64,000 nt of DNA from Citrobacter amalonaticus (GCF_002918555.1 NZ_PQMB01000002.1:420410-484409); one strand, 5' to 3'; shown: positions 9,211 to 19,136, counted from the first letter of the stretch. Translations and numbers: made by a program. The notes: generated from the sequence alone by a model not told the origin.

Positions 9211-9684
9211 CCGTTCACTTAAGCGGTGAGGCATAGCGATTTACCAGATAGCGGTTTTTTAACATCTTAACCGCCCCCGGCCCCGATGATCCTCACGGCG
9301 TATCAGATTATAAGCCAGCGGCATCCCCCACACTTCCTGCTCAGGCAGTTCAACCTCACGGCTTCTCAGTACCAGCGCATTGTCCAACAGACTACTTTTG
9401 ATGGACGCCATCAGCGGCTGTGCCAGCAGGTTCATCCCCGCTTCGCCATCTGCACTCAGGTTCAGGCGACGTACCACATCGGTAATCGGCTCATTGCGGA
9501 AAAAGAGCATCGCTACCACCATCCAGATAACCATATCCCCTGGCAGGCGGCAGCATAAGCGGATGGTCACTGAAGTCGAGAAGGTCGTTGAGAAGTGGCA
9601 TAAAGAAAACAGCTCCCTGTAGTGGAAGCCGTTATAACGCCGCAGTTTGAGGATCGGTCAACCGATCCTTAACTGATCGGCATT
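9207..9684 (-). mobile_element. internally deleted IS4-family element
   Basis: The ends are inverted repeats: AATGCCGTTCACTTAAG at 9207-9223 and, on the other strand, AATGCCGATCAGTTAAG at 9668-9684 (15 of 17 identical), which match IS4-type termini as I remember them. Next to the right end is a strong hairpin GGATCGGT/ACCGATCC at 9653-9670. Inside is a broken transposase on the minus strand. At 478 bp the element is about a third of a full IS4 and cannot move by itself. I see no clean target duplication directly at its ends. Confidence 0.75.
9259..9570 (-). pseudogene. IS4-family transposase remnant
   Basis: The first 45 residues (RLPGDMVIWMVVAMLFFRNE, then PITDVVRRLNL and AGMNLLAQ) are typical of the N-terminal part of IS4-type transposases. 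They are joined directly to a stretch typical of the C-terminal part (LRSREVELPEQEVWG, LAYNLIRRE). The central catalytic DDE region is missing, so this is an internal deletion derivative, and the 5' end has no proper start. Confidence 0.8.
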
Positions 9685-9785
9685 GCCGCTACGGCGGGTT
9701 TTTAATACCCCGAAACATAATTTCTTGTTTAACTATTCGATACTCAAGGTAAATTAACCTTATTTTTAACAAGGAGATGTGAAGA

Positions 9786-10271
9786 ATGGCTATTCCTGCT
9801 TACCTATGGCTTAAAGATGATGGCGGCGCATTGATCAAAGGTTCTGTTGACGTTGCAAAGCGTGAGAGTTCAATTGAAGTATCTTCGTTTAGTCACAATC
9901 TGTACATTCCCACCGACGGCAACACCGGAAAGCTGACAGGTACACGTGTACACGGTGCGCTTATCTTCGAGAAAGAATTTGATAGTTCTTCCCCTTATCT
10001 GATGAAAGCCGTTGCTACTGGTCAACGTCTACAATCTGCTGAATTCAAATGGTACAAAATCAACGACGCAGGGCAAGAAGTCGAATATTACAACATGCTC
10101 CTCGAAGGGGTGAAGATTGTTTCTGTAACCCCGATGATGCACGATTGCAAAACGGTGATCCATGTTGGGCATCTTGAACAGGTTCAGGTTCGTTACGACA
10201 AAATCACCTGGCGCTACCTTGACGGTAACATACAATATTCTGACGCATGGAATGAACGTGTAACCGGATAG
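9786..10271 (+). CDS. hcp: Hcp-family type VI secretion tube protein
   Basis: A 161-residue Hcp with the usual start (AIPAYLWLKDDGGALIKGSVDV) and TDGNTGKLTGTRVHGAL core; length is normal for the family. AAGGAGATG precedes the ATG. Hcp forms the hexameric tube and can carry effectors. No other T6SS structural gene is in the window, so this is an orphan hcp heading a three-gene cassette with two small downstream genes, all AT-richer than the flanking putP and efe genes. The cassette is bracketed by an IS4-like remnant and short direct repeats, pointing to acquisition. Confidence 0.93.
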   Translation: MAIPAYLWLKDDGGALIKGSVDVAKRESSIEVSSFSHNLYIPTDGNTGKLTGTRVHGALIFEKEFDSSSPYLMKAVATGQRLQSAEFKWYKINDAGQEVEYYNMLLEGVKIVSVTPMMHDCKTVIHVGHLEQVQVRYDKITWRYLDGNIQYSDAWNERVTG

Positions 10272-10281
10272 GTGAAACAAC

Positions 10282-10725
10282 ATGGATACTGTTGAAGAAC
10301 TAAACGGAACGTATTTCTACAAGGGATATTCTAACCTTTCTGCGGGGGAGCTATTATTCTGGATATTTCTTGATGAAACAGCGGAGCATTTCAGGGTAGG
10401 GGATTATCTGACGATTGGTCTGATTCTGTTAGGCCAGCCAGAGATTGCCACAAGAGGCAAGCCAACAGGGGCAACCCTGGGAACTTCACCGCTTAGCAAG
10501 CAGCTACGGCATTATCTGGACATCGAAACCAGACGCTTACCCACGCTTACCACTGGCAGTATAAGAAGGCGTAAATTCACCTATGTAACCAACCTGGGCG
10601 CGTTTGTTGGTCGATGGATTCCCATTATTGGGATCATCATCATCGCTGCTGATGTCTCTACAATAGCGTACAAGTCTACGAACAAGTACAACACCATAGC
10701 GCGGGGGAACGATAAACTATGGTGA
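10282..10725 (+). CDS. Hcp-cassette membrane protein, candidate T6SS effector
   Basis: A 147-residue protein that I do not recognise as a named family. The N-terminal half is soluble (FYKGYSNLSAGELLFWIFLDE), the middle is Gly/Thr/Lys rich, and residues about 108-126 (WIPIIGIIIIAADVSTIAY) form one hydrophobic segment. It starts 10 bp after hcp with a weak AGGTG site and overlaps the next gene by 7 bp. Genes directly behind orphan hcp often encode the cargo effector, with immunity next; a membrane-acting effector would fit, but this is inferred from position and one hydrophobic helix. Confidence 0.6.
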   Translation: MDTVEELNGTYFYKGYSNLSAGELLFWIFLDETAEHFRVGDYLTIGLILLGQPEIATRGKPTGATLGTSPLSKQLRHYLDIETRRLPTLTTGSIRRRKFTYVTNLGAFVGRWIPIIGIIIIAADVSTIAYKSTNKYNTIARGNDKLW

Positions 10726-11051
10726 CAGACGATGAGGTCATAGCGTGGTACAGCGAACGGTTCAACAAGCCTGCACTTTTTACAAAAAAGCGTTGGCCTG
10801 TCTCTATTAATACCAGCCTGAGCACGGGTAAATATGTCTGGGCGAGTGAGACAGGCGCAGACATCATGAATGAGTATTTCGAGCGCTTCGACGTAGATCG
10901 GGCGGAGTTCGATTTTTACAGGTATTGGCCGCAAGAGACGTTCTTTCTGTATGCGCTTTTTACGTGTGGTGGTGATGACAACGAACCAGAGCCGCTAACT
11001 TTAAAAATGCTGGCAGATTCTGCAAAAGCAGGGATCTGGCTTTATGGTTGA
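10719..11051 (+). CDS. DUF1493-family acidic protein, candidate immunity or chaperone
   Basis: A 110-residue acidic protein resembling DUF1493 (VTDDEVIAWYSERFN start, RFDVDRAEFDFYRYWPQE core, EPLTLKMLADSAKAGIWLYG end), a family that looks like acyl-carrier-protein folds and occurs in Salmonella and relatives. It overlaps the preceding gene by 7 bp, so the two are translationally coupled. As the partner of a putative Hcp cargo it could be an immunity protein or an adaptor; no catalytic motif is visible. Confidence 0.7.
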   Translation: MVTDDEVIAWYSERFNKPALFTKKRWPVSINTSLSTGKYVWASETGADIMNEYFERFDVDRAEFDFYRYWPQETFFLYALFTCGGDDNEPEPLTLKMLADSAKAGIWLYG

Positions 11052-11055
11052 ATAA

Positions 11056-11114
11056 GACCCGCACGCGGCGCAATGACGATCAGTTAAGGATCGGCATTGC
11101 GCACGAGGCGGGTT
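11056..11114. terminator. large hairpin terminator between Hcp cassette and putP
   Basis: Outer arms ACCCGC/GCGGGT and inner arms GCGCAATGACGATC/GATCGGCATTGCGC (one mismatch) form a long interrupted hairpin, followed by T-rich sequence on both sides. It lies in the convergent gap between the cassette and putP and probably ends both. Its core is made of IS4-like tip sequence. Confidence 0.6.
11058..11075 (+). repeat. 18-bp direct repeat, right copy
   Basis: Second exact copy of CCCGCACGCGGCGCAATG. It runs straight into AATGACGATCAGTTAAG at 11072-11088 and an inverted GATCGGCATT at 11090-11099, which are two abutted IS4-type tips. Confidence 0.85.
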
Positions 11115-11134
11115 TGTTCAGAGAACAGAGAGAA

Positions 11135-12643
11135 TTAACCTTCCTGCAAACGCGACGGCGGCGCTGAATGGTAATGCGCATCCGCCTGCGCAAAACGTTT
11201 TTGTATCGCCGCAGACGGCGCTTTCCCCAGCAGGCTGAAGAACACAATCCCCATGCTGCCAAAAATAAATCCTGGAATGATTTCGTACAGATCCAGCCAG
11301 CCAAAGTGCTTCCAGACGATGACGGTGACCGCCCCGATAATCATGCCTGCCAGCGCACCGTTGCGGGTCATGCGCGACCACATAACCGAGAACAGCACCA
11401 CCGGACCAAACGCCGCGCCAAAACCGGCCCACGCATAGCTGACCAGGCCCAACACACGGTTCTCCGGGTTCGCCGCCAGGGCAATCGCCACCAGCGCAAC
11501 CACCAGCACCATCAAACGCCCTACCCACACCAGCTCTTTCTGACTGGCGCCTTTGCGCAGAAACGCTTTGTAGAGATCTTCAGTAATCGCACTGGAGCAA
11601 ACCAGCAGCTGACAGCTGAGTGTCGACATCACCGCGGCAAGAATAGCGGACAACAGAATACCGGCGATCCACGGGTTAAACAGAATCTGCGCCAGTTCAA
11701 TAAACACACGCTCGGCGTTCTGATTCACCGCCCCCGCCAGTGACGGATGAGTGTCAAAGTAAGCAATGCCAAAGAAGCCAACGGCAACCGCACCAGCCAG
11801 ACACAAAATCATCCATGTCATGCTGATGCGACGCGCATGCACAATACTGTGATGAGAATCCGCAGCCATAAAGCGCGCCAGAATATGCGGCTGACCGAAA
11901 TAGCCTAAACCCCAGCCCATCAGAGAAATGATGGCGACGAAATTCAGCCCTTTAAGCATATCCAGGTTCTCAATGCTCTTTTGCTTAATCACTTCCAGCG
12001 AATCGCCAAAGCCCCCCACGCTGATAATAACGATGACCGGCGTCAGGATCAGCGCGAAAATCATCAGGCTGGCCTGCACGGTATCGGTCCAGCTCACCGC
12101 CAGGAAACCGCCAATAAAAGTGTAGATAATGGTCGCCGCCGCGCCCGCCCACAGCGCCGTTTCATAGCTCATCCCGAAGGTGCTTTCGAACAGGCGCGCC
12201 CCGGCGACGATGCCTGAGGCACAATAAATGGTGAAGAACAGCAGAATAACCAGCGCTGAGATAATACGCAGAATACGGCTTTTATCTTCAAATCGTCCGG
12301 TGAAGTAATCCGGCAGGGTTAACGCATTATTATTAAACTCGGTATGCACGCGCAGACGCCCTGCCACCAGCTTCCAGTTAATCCACGCACCTAATGTCAG
12401 ACCAATGGCGATCCAGCTTTCTGAAATACCGGAAAGAAAAATAGCGCCAGGCAGACCCATTAACAGCCAGCCGCTCATATCAGACGCCCCGGCGGATAAC
12501 GCGGTCACAAAGGGGCCGAGACTTCTGCCGCCAAGAATATAATCGTCAAAGTTTTTGGTCGAACGCCATGCTATAAACCCTATAAATATCATGCCCAAAA
12601 TATAGACACAGAATGTCACCAACATCGGTGTGCTAATAGCCAT
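11135..12643 (-). CDS. putP: PutP, sodium/proline symporter
   Basis: A 502-residue SSSF transporter, the same length as E. coli PutP. The start at 12643 gives MAISTPMLVTFCVYI; an in-frame extension of 30 codons is not needed. About 13 membrane helices; the ALSAGASDMSGWLLMGLPGA stretch near residues 49-68 carries the sodium/proline-binding serines and Asp55, and LSCQLLVCSSAITEDLYKAF marks the later conserved region. It imports proline for PutA. Divergent from putA; repressed by PutA through the shared intergenic region. Confidence 0.97.
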   Translation of the reverse strand: MAISTPMLVTFCVYILGMIFIGFIAWRSTKNFDDYILGGRSLGPFVTALSAGASDMSGWLLMGLPGAIFLSGISESWIAIGLTLGAWINWKLVAGRLRVHTEFNNNALTLPDYFTGRFEDKSRILRIISALVILLFFTIYCASGIVAGARLFESTFGMSYETALWAGAAATIIYTFIGGFLAVSWTDTVQASLMIFALILTPVIVIISVGGFGDSLEVIKQKSIENLDMLKGLNFVAIISLMGWGLGYFGQPHILARFMAADSHHSIVHARRISMTWMILCLAGAVAVGFFGIAYFDTHPSLAGAVNQNAERVFIELAQILFNPWIAGILLSAILAAVMSTLSCQLLVCSSAITEDLYKAFLRKGASQKELVWVGRLMVLVVALVAIALAANPENRVLGLVSYAWAGFGAAFGPVVLFSVMWSRMTRNGALAGMIIGAVTVIVWKHFGWLDLYEIIPGFIFGSMGIVFFSLLGKAPSAAIQKRFAQADAHYHSAPPSRLQEG

Positions 12644-13036
12644 TAAACTCTCCAACTCTTCTGTTTTATGACTCTGCCGGAACGGGGCAAAGTATGTTGT
12701 ATTTACCAGGCGACCGTATCCTGCCGGAAGCACTGAGCATTCACAATCGATTTAACACACCATTTACATCAATTTTAATACTGACGGAATACTATTTTTC
12801 ACCAGGTTGCACTCTCTCACATTTTTTTCGGTTGCACCTTTTAAAAGTGTTAAGTACCGCAGAGAAAAAGATTCCGTCATTATTTTTCCCATCGCCATTA
12901 GCATTTCCTTTATTAACATTTCATTCATTTTTAAGCTTGCTAACCAGGTCACATTTAACGTGGTTGCACAAAGTTGCAACATAGTAGATATTTCTCGATA
13001 ACTATCAGCCGCAGCTATACAACAGGAGTAAACGGC
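12644..13036. promoter_or_regulatory. put control region with PutA operator hexamers
   Basis: The 393-bp AT-rich interval between divergent putP and putA contains four exact GTTGCA hexamers, the PutA recognition sequence: 12806-12811, 12831-12836, 12963-12968 and 12973-12978. The last is part of the palindrome GTTGCAAC. The spacing into two pairs, one nearer putP and one nearer putA, suits loop-type repression of both genes when proline is absent. ACAGGAGT at 13022-13029 is the putA ribosome-binding site. Confidence 0.85.
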
Positions 13037-16000
13037 ATGGGAACCACCACGATGGGGGTTAAGCTTGACGACGCCACGCGCGAACGTATTAAAAGCGCAG
13101 CCACGCGCATTGATCGCACACCGCACTGGTTAATCAAGCAGGCCATTTTCAATTATCTGGAAAAGCTGGAAAGCGATGACGCATTACCAGAGCTACCAGC
13201 CCTGCTCGCCGGTGCAGCAAATGAAGCTGATGAGGCGAATACGCAGCCGGAAGAGAGCCACCAGCCTTTCCTTGAATTTGCCGAACAGATCCTCCCACAG
13301 TCCGTCTCCCGTGCTGCGATTACCGCTGCGTATCGTCGCGCCGAAACGGATGCCGTCTCCATGCTGATGGAGCAGGCACGCCTGCCGCAGCCGCTGGCGG
13401 AACAGGCGCATAAACTGGCGTATCAGCTGGCAAATAAGCTGCGTAATCAGAAAACGGCCAGCGGTCGCGCCGGAATGGTGCAAGGATTATTGCAGGAGTT
13501 CTCCCTCTCCTCGCAGGAAGGGGTGGCGCTGATGTGCCTGGCGGAAGCCCTGCTGCGCATTCCGGACAAGGCGACGCGCGATGCGTTAATTCGCGATAAA
13601 ATCAGCAACGGCAACTGGCAGTCGCACATTGGCCGCAGCCCGTCGCTGTTCGTCAATGCCGCCACCTGGGGTCTGCTGTTTACGGGTCGCCTGGTCTCCA
13701 CCCACAATGAAGCCAGTCTCTCGCGTTCGCTGAACCGCATTATCGGTAAGAGCGGAGAGCCGCTGATCCGTAAAGGCGTGGATATGGCGATGCGCCTGAT
13801 GGGGGAGCAGTTCGTCACCGGTGAAACCATCGCCGAAGCGCTGGCCAATGCCCGCAAGCTGGAAGACAAAGGCTTCCGCTACTCCTACGATATGCTGGGC
13901 GAAGCGGCGCTGACCGCCGCCGATGCTCAGGCCTATATGGTCTCTTATCAGCAGGCCATCCACGCGATTGGTAAAGCATCCAACGGACGTGGCATCTATG
14001 AAGGTCCGGGGATCTCGATCAAACTTTCTGCGCTACACCCGCGCTATAGTCGCGCACAGTACGATCGGGTGATGGAAGAGCTGTATCCGCGTTTGAAATC
14101 GCTGACTCTGCTGGCGCGTCAGTATGATATTGGCATCAATATTGATGCTGAAGAGGCCGACCGCCTGGAGATCTCCCTCGACCTGCTGGAAAAACTCTGC
14201 TTTGAGCCTGAACTGGCAGGCTGGAACGGGATTGGATTTGTTATCCAGGCCTATCAGAAACGCTGTCCGTTCGTTATCGACTACCTGATCGATCTGGCGA
14301 CCCGCAGCCGCCGTCGCCTGATGATCCGACTGGTGAAAGGCGCCTACTGGGACAGCGAAATCAAGCGCGCCCAGATGGATGGGCTGGAAGGCTACCCGGT
14401 TTATACCCGTAAGGTCTATACCGACGTCTCTTATCTGGCCTGCGCGAAGAAACTGCTCGCCGTGCCAAATCTCATCTATCCGCAGTTTGCGACCCATAAC
14501 GCCCATACGCTGGCGGCAATTTATCAGCTGGCAGGCCAGAACTACTATCCGGGTCAGTATGAGTTCCAGTGCCTGCACGGCATGGGCGAACCGCTGTATG
14601 AGCAGGTCACCGGCAAAGTCGCGGATGGCAAGCTTAACCGTCCGTGCCGCATTTATGCACCGGTTGGCACCCATGAAACGCTGCTGGCCTACCTGGTACG
14701 CCGCCTGCTGGAGAACGGTGCGAACACCTCGTTCGTTAACCGTATTGCTGACACCACGCTGCCGCTGGATGAGCTGGTTGCCGATCCGGTTGAAGCGGTT
14801 GAAAAGCTGGCTCAGCAGGAAGGCCAGACCGGCCTGCCGCACCCGAAGATCGCCCTGCCGCGTGAGCTGTACGGCAAGGGACGTGAAAACTCCGCGGGTC
14901 TGGATCTCTCCAACGAACATCGCCTCGCCTCTCTCTCCTCGGCTCTGCTTAACAGCGCGTTGCAGAAATGGCGGGCTCTGCCGATGCTGGAGCAGCCGGT
15001 TGTCGATGGCGACATGCAGCCGGTCATTAACCCGGCAGAACCGAAAGACATTGTCGGCTATGTGCGTGAAGCCAGCAAAATGGAGGTTGAGCAGGCGCTG
15101 CAAAGCGCGGTGGATAACGCCCCAATCTGGTTCGCCACGCCGCCGGAGGAACGCGCCGCGATCCTGCACCGTGCCGCCGTCCTGATGGAGGGCCAGATGC
15201 AGCAACTGATTGGCATCCTGGTACGCGAAGCCGGAAAAACCTTCAGCAACGCGATCGCCGAAGTCCGCGAGGCGGTGGATTTCCTCCACTATTATGCCGG
15301 ACAGGTTCGTGATGACTTCGATAATGAAACCCACCGCCCATTGGGACCGGTGGTCTGTATCAGTCCCTGGAACTTCCCGCTCGCCATTTTCACCGGGCAG
15401 ATTGCCGCCGCGCTGGCCGCTGGCAACAGCGTGCTGGCCAAACCGGCCGAACAGACGCCGCTGATTGCCGCTCAGGGTATTGCGATCCTGCTGGAAGCCG
15501 GTGTACCGCAGGGCGTGGTGCAACTGCTTCCGGGTCGAGGGGAAACCGTGGGCGCACAGCTCACCGGCGACGGTCGCGTCCGCGGCGTCATGTTTACCGG
15601 CTCAACGGAAGTTGCGACGTTATTGCAGCGCAATATCGCCACGCGCCTTGACGCACAGGGGCGTCCGATTCCACTGATCGCCGAAACCGGCGGGATGAAT
15701 GCGATGATCGTCGACTCCTCCGCGCTGACCGAGCAGGTGGTGGTGGACGTGCTGGCTTCCGCCTTCGACAGTGCCGGACAGCGCTGCTCTGCGCTGCGCG
15801 TACTCTGCCTGCAGGATGACATTGCCGACCATACGCTGAAAATGCTGTGCGGCGCGATGGCAGAGTGCCGAATGGGTAATCCCGGTCGCCTGACAACCGA
15901 CATTGGTCCGGTTATCGATGATGAAGCCAAAACCAACATTGAGCGGCATATTCAGGCCATGCGCGCGAAAGGCCGCCCGGTGTTCCAGGCCGCGCGCGAA

Positions 16001-16999
16001 AACAGCGACGATACGCGTGAATGGCAAACGGGTACCTTTATTCCCCCGACGTTGATTGAGCTGGAAAGTTTCGATGAACTGCAAAAAGAGGTCTTTGGTC
16101 CGGTGCTGCACGTGGTGCGCTACAGCCGCAATAACCTGGAACCGCTGATCGAACAGATCAACGCTTCCGGCTATGGCCTGACGCTGGGTGTCCACACCCG
16201 TATTGATGAAACGATCGCTCAGGTCACCGGCTCCGCCCATGTTGGCAACCTGTACGTTAACCGCAATATGGTGGGCGCGGTGGTCGGCGTGCAGCCGTTT
16301 GGCGGCGAAGGCTTGTCCGGCACCGGTCCGAAAGCTGGGGGGCCGCTGTATCTCTACCGCCTGCTGGCAAATCGCCCGGAGAACGCGCTGGCAATGACCC
16401 TGGCGCGCCAGGATGCGGATTATCCGGTTGACGCCCGGCTCAAAGCGGTACTCACCCAGCCGCTGGCTGCACTGGGCGAATGGGCGGCGGATCGCCCGCA
16501 GTTGCAAATGCTTTGCCAGCAGTTTGGTGACCTGGCGCAGGCCGGAACCCAGCGTCTGTTGCCGGGGCCGACCGGCGAGCGTAACACCTGGACACTGTTG
16601 CCACGCGAACGCGTGTTGTGTGTGGCTGACGATGAACAGGATGCGCTGGTACAAACTGCCGCCGTTACTGCGGTGGGTTGTCTGATTTTGTGGCCGGATG
16701 ACACCTTCCATCGTGAGCTGGCACAGCGTCTTCCGGCGGCCGTTTCAGAACGTATCCAGTTTGCGAATGCCGATAATCTGACCTCTCAGCCATTCGATGC
16801 GGTCATCTTCCACGGCGATTCCGATCAGCTACGGGCACTGTGTGAAGCCGTTGCCGCTCGCGAAGGGGCGATTGTTTCGGTACAGGGTTTTGCCCACGGC
16901 GAAACCAATATCCTGCTGGAGCGTCTGTACATTGAACGTTCGCTGAGCGTCAACACCGCCGCCGCCGGGGGTAACGCCAGCCTGATGACAATTGGCTAA
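13037..16999 (+). CDS. putA: PutA, trifunctional proline dehydrogenase / P5C dehydrogenase / repressor
   Basis: A 1320-residue protein, as in E. coli. Residues 1-47 ([20 protein letters not shown]) are the ribbon-helix-helix DNA-binding domain; the PRODH barrel lies around 260-610 ([32 protein letters not shown]); the aldehyde dehydrogenase domain lies around 650-1130 with Glu of [13 protein letters not shown] and the catalytic Cys in [12 protein letters not shown]. It oxidises proline to glutamate at the membrane using FAD and NAD and represses putPA when proline is scarce. The start at 13037 follows ACAGGAGT; a 21-codon upstream extension is unlikely because it overlaps the operators. Confidence 0.97.
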   Translation: MGTTTMGVKLDDATRERIKSAATRIDRTPHWLIKQAIFNYLEKLESDDALPELPALLAGAANEADEANTQPEESHQPFLEFAEQILPQSVSRAAITAAYRRAETDAVSMLMEQARLPQPLAEQAHKLAYQLANKLRNQKTASGRAGMVQGLLQEFSLSSQEGVALMCLAEALLRIPDKATRDALIRDKISNGNWQSHIGRSPSLFVNAATWGLLFTGRLVSTHNEASLSRSLNRIIGKSGEPLIRKGVDMAMRLMGEQFVTGETIAEALANARKLEDKGFRYSYDMLGEAALTAADAQAYMVSYQQAIHAIGKASNGRGIYEGPGISIKLSALHPRYSRAQYDRVMEELYPRLKSLTLLARQYDIGINIDAEEADRLEISLDLLEKLCFEPELAGWNGIGFVIQAYQKRCPFVIDYLIDLATRSRRRLMIRLVKGAYWDSEIKRAQMDGLEGYPVYTRKVYTDVSYLACAKKLLAVPNLIYPQFATHNAHTLAAIYQLAGQNYYPGQYEFQCLHGMGEPLYEQVTGKVADGKLNRPCRIYAPVGTHETLLAYLVRRLLENGANTSFVNRIADTTLPLDELVADPVEAVEKLAQQEGQTGLPHPKIALPRELYGKGRENSAGLDLSNEHRLASLSSALLNSALQKWRALPMLEQPVVDGDMQPVINPAEPKDIVGYVREASKMEVEQALQSAVDNAPIWFATPPEERAAILHRAAVLMEGQMQQLIGILVREAGKTFSNAIAEVREAVDFLHYYAGQVRDDFDNETHRPLGPVVCISPWNFPLAIFTGQIAAALAAGNSVLAKPAEQTPLIAAQGIAILLEAGVPQGVVQLLPGRGETVGAQLTGDGRVRGVMFTGSTEVATLLQRNIATRLDAQGRPIPLIAETGGMNAMIVDSSALTEQVVVDVLASAFDSAGQRCSALRVLCLQDDIADHTLKMLCGAMAECRMGNPGRLTTDIGPVIDDEAKTNIERHIQAMRAKGRPVFQAARENSDDTREWQTGTFIPPTLIELESFDELQKEVFGPVLHVVRYSRNNLEPLIEQINASGYGLTLGVHTRIDETIAQVTGSAHVGNLYVNRNMVGAVVGVQPFGGEGLSGTGPKAGGPLYLYRLLANRPENALAMTLARQDADYPVDARLKAVLTQPLAALGEWAADRPQLQMLCQQFGDLAQAGTQRLLPGPTGERNTWTLLPRERVLCVADDEQDALVQTAAVTAVGCLILWPDDTFHRELAQRLPAAVSERIQFANADNLTSQPFDAVIFHGDSDQLRALCEAVAAREGAIVSVQGFAHGETNILLERLYIERSLSVNTAAAGGNASLMTIG

Positions 17000-17022
17000 G
17001 GTTGTGGTTAATTAACGCTCCG

Positions 17023-17108
17023 GAAAAGGCCCGATAGCGCTGTGCTTATCGGGCCTGTAATATTCAGGTATTCCCAGGCCGGGTAAGGCGTCAGCCACCA
17101 TCCGGCTA
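17023..17108. repeat. REP/BIME-type palindromic repeat pair
   Basis: Two hairpins follow putA: GGCCCGATA / TTATCGGGCC at 17028-17054 and GCCGGGTAAGGCG ... CCATCCGGC at 17078-17106. The second has the typical REP core. Such elements sit at 3' ends of genes and stabilise mRNA or bind gyrase. It probably also ends or attenuates putA transcription. Confidence 0.8.
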
Positions 17109-17132
17109 TTTTTTATGGAGCCAGGGGAAGTT

Positions 17133-17528
17133 ATGAAGCGAATTGTACTCACATGCGCAGCACTGCTGCTAAGTGGCCAGGCGCTGGCCGATGACTGTGC
17201 CAACGCCAGCACGCAAACTGAAATGAACACCTGCGCCGCCGCACAGTATCAGGCTGCGGATAAAAAACTTAATGCAACGTATCAGAGCGCATTAAAACGC
17301 GCCGCGCCGCCCCAGCGCGAGCTGCTGAAGAAAGCGCAGATCGCGTGGATTGCCCTGCGGGACGCCGACTGTGCGCTCATCAGCTCCGGTACCGAGGGCG
17401 GGAGCGTTCAGCCGACGATCGCCAGTCAGTGCATGACGGACAAAACCGATGAGCGGGAAGCGTTCCTGGCCTCGCTATTGCAATGTGAAGAAGGTGATTT
17501 GAGCTGTCCGCTGCCGCCAGCCAGCTAA
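17133..17528 (+). CDS. LprI-like periplasmic protein (DUF1311)
   Basis: A 131-residue secreted protein. Signal peptide MKRIVLTCAALLLSGQALA is followed by the lysozyme-inhibitor LprI N-terminal pattern: CANASTQTEMNTCAA, ADKKLNATYQSAL, LLKKAQIAWIALRDADC. Four or more cysteines suggest disulfides in the periplasm. AGGGGAAG precedes the ATG at 17133. Family members include lysozyme inhibitors, but many have no known role. Its end overlaps the end of convergent rutR by 4 bp. Confidence 0.85.
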   Translation: MKRIVLTCAALLLSGQALADDCANASTQTEMNTCAAAQYQAADKKLNATYQSALKRAAPPQRELLKKAQIAWIALRDADCALISSGTEGGSVQPTIASQCMTDKTDEREAFLASLLQCEEGDLSCPLPPAS

Positions 17529-18163
17529 CGCACGCGGATCCCTTCAATAATGATCCGTTGCACATTCTCAACGGTCTGGTTAAAAAAGGCTTCATCGCGG
17601 AGCGTCGCGCCTGTTACCGCCTCAACCTGAGGAGCAAAATCGGCATAATGCTGTGTTGAAGCCCAAATCATAAAGATCAGATGATGCGGGTCCACCGGCG
17701 CCAGTTTTCCGCTGGCCACCCATCCCGCGATCAGCGCCGATTTCTCATCAATAAGCGCGCGAAGATCGCCGGTTAACTCCGCCATCAGTAGCGGCGCGCC
17801 TGCCAGCATTTCCATACAAAATAGCCGGGACGCCTGCGGGTAATCACGGGAAACCTCAAGTTTGAGACGGATATACTCTTTGATCGCCACCAGCGGCGCA
17901 AAATCCTCGCGAAACGCCTTCAGCGGCGCCAGCCAGATATCAAGGATCTGGCGTAAAACGGCGACGTAGAGCGCCTCTTTAGACGGATAGTAATAGAGCA
18001 GATTGGTTTTGGAGACCCCCGCCAGTTCGGCGACCTGCTCCAGACGCGTTCCGTGTATACCAAATTGAGAAAAGGTATTTAATGCGGCGGTTAAGATGGC
18101 CTGACGTTTAGCGCTGACGGCCTGTGAACGTTTACCTGTTTTTTTCTCTGCGCGTTGAGCCAT
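17525..18163 (-). CDS. rutR: RutR, TetR-family pyrimidine-responsive regulator
   Basis: A 212-residue protein, the same length as E. coli RutR and alike throughout: HTH in TRLEQVAELAGVSKTNLLYYYPSKEALY, ligand domain with LEVSRDYPQASRLFCMEML. In E. coli it represses the divergent rutABCDEFG operon and is released by uracil or thymine; it also acts on carAB. Here no rut gene is adjacent: the upstream neighbour is an EamA transporter in the same direction, 58 bp away. The regulator is probably kept for its other targets. Start at 18163 follows AAGGAGAGG. Confidence 0.93.
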   Translation of the reverse strand: MAQRAEKKTGKRSQAVSAKRQAILTAALNTFSQFGIHGTRLEQVAELAGVSKTNLLYYYPSKEALYVAVLRQILDIWLAPLKAFREDFAPLVAIKEYIRLKLEVSRDYPQASRLFCMEMLAGAPLLMAELTGDLRALIDEKSALIAGWVASGKLAPVDPHHLIFMIWASTQHYADFAPQVEAVTGATLRDEAFFNQTVENVQRIIIEGIRVR

Positions 18164-18221
18164 GCGCCCTCTCCTTGTCATAAGGGCGCCAGCATAACAA
18201 ATCATGCGCTGAATGGTTATA

Positions 18222-19136
18222 TTAAAGCGACTCAGGTGGCGCTTCCTGCAGCGCTGCCTTCTTCTTTTTGAACTTCAGCTCGCTGACCAGGACGCCAACG
18301 ACGATAAACGCCGCCCCGACCAGCGCCAGCCACGGCAGGCGCTCACCAGCCAGACGACCGAAAATCCCTGCCCACACCGGCTCCCCGGTATAAATAACCG
18401 TTGCCCGCGTTGGCGAAACGCTGCGCTGCGCCCAGTTCATCGTTACCTGGATAATGGCGCTGAAAATCCCCAGCCCAGACGCAACGACCAGTAACCCCAT
18501 TGACATTGGCGGAACGGATTCGCCCGCCGGCACCATCGCAATAAACGCCACCAGCGACGCCGTCGCCAGTTGTACCACCGTCACCCTGCGTACATCGACC
18601 TTCCCGGCCCAGGCGCTGATAAGGATAATTTCCGCCGCAATCGCCACTGCGCTGACAAGGGTGATCAGTTCCCCCTCGCCGAGCGCCAGTAAATTGTCGC
18701 CGGGACCGGCAAGAAAAATCAGCCCGATAAACGCCAGCACAATGCCTGCACAGGACATCAGTCCCGGCATCCGTCCCAGACACAGCCATTGCAGCAGCGG
18801 AACCAGCGGCACATACATGGCGGTAATAAAGGCCGATTTACTGCTGGGAATAAACTGTAAACCCCAGGTCTGCAGGCTATAGCCCAGCGCAATGGAGATC
18901 CCGATAGCCACCCCCGACTTCACTTCCAGCCACGTCAGCCCGCGCAGGGTACGCAACGATAAGAGCGCCACGGCAAGCGCCGCCATCGCGAAACGTACGC
19001 CGACAAAAAAGAACGGACCGCTCATCGTGACCGCATACTGCACGGCCAGAAAAGTCCCGCCCCAAAACATGGTGATCACAATAAGGATCGCCTCCTGGGG
19101 TTTTACCGAAAAGGAGTAGCGCGAAAGTAATGACAT
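18222..19136 (-). CDS. EamA/DMT-family inner-membrane transporter
   Basis: A 304-residue protein with ten predicted membrane helices in two EamA repeats (VITMFWGGTFLAVQYAVT in the first; VIYTGEPVWAGIFGRLAGE in the second), ending in a Lys-rich tail. Drug/metabolite transporter superfamily, substrate unknown, often efflux of amino acids or metabolites. It lies upstream of rutR in the same direction and may be cotranscribed with it, occupying the place of the rut operon. Confidence 0.85.
   Translation of the reverse strand: MSLLSRYSFSVKPQEAILIVITMFWGGTFLAVQYAVTMSGPFFFVGVRFAMAALAVALLSLRTLRGLTWLEVKSGVAIGISIALGYSLQTWGLQFIPSSKSAFITAMYVPLVPLLQWLCLGRMPGLMSCAGIVLAFIGLIFLAGPGDNLLALGEGELITLVSAVAIAAEIILISAWAGKVDVRRVTVVQLATASLVAFIAMVPAGESVPPMSMGLLVVASGLGIFSAIIQVTMNWAQRSVSPTRATVIYTGEPVWAGIFGRLAGERLPWLALVGAAFIVVGVLVSELKFKKKKAALQEAPPESL

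Noticed and set aside
9207-9684. clean target-site duplication flanking the IS4-like remnant
   Set aside because: The bases directly outside the two ends (around 9194-9206 and 9685-9697) are similar but not identical, so no true duplication can be claimed.
14033-15523. 496-codon open frame antisense to putA
   Set aside because: Lies wholly within putA, a protein conserved end to end; long antisense frames are common in GC-rich codon-biased genes.
15620-16711. 363-codon open frame antisense to putA
   Set aside because: Same reason: overlaps the aldehyde dehydrogenase domain of putA, no domain of its own.
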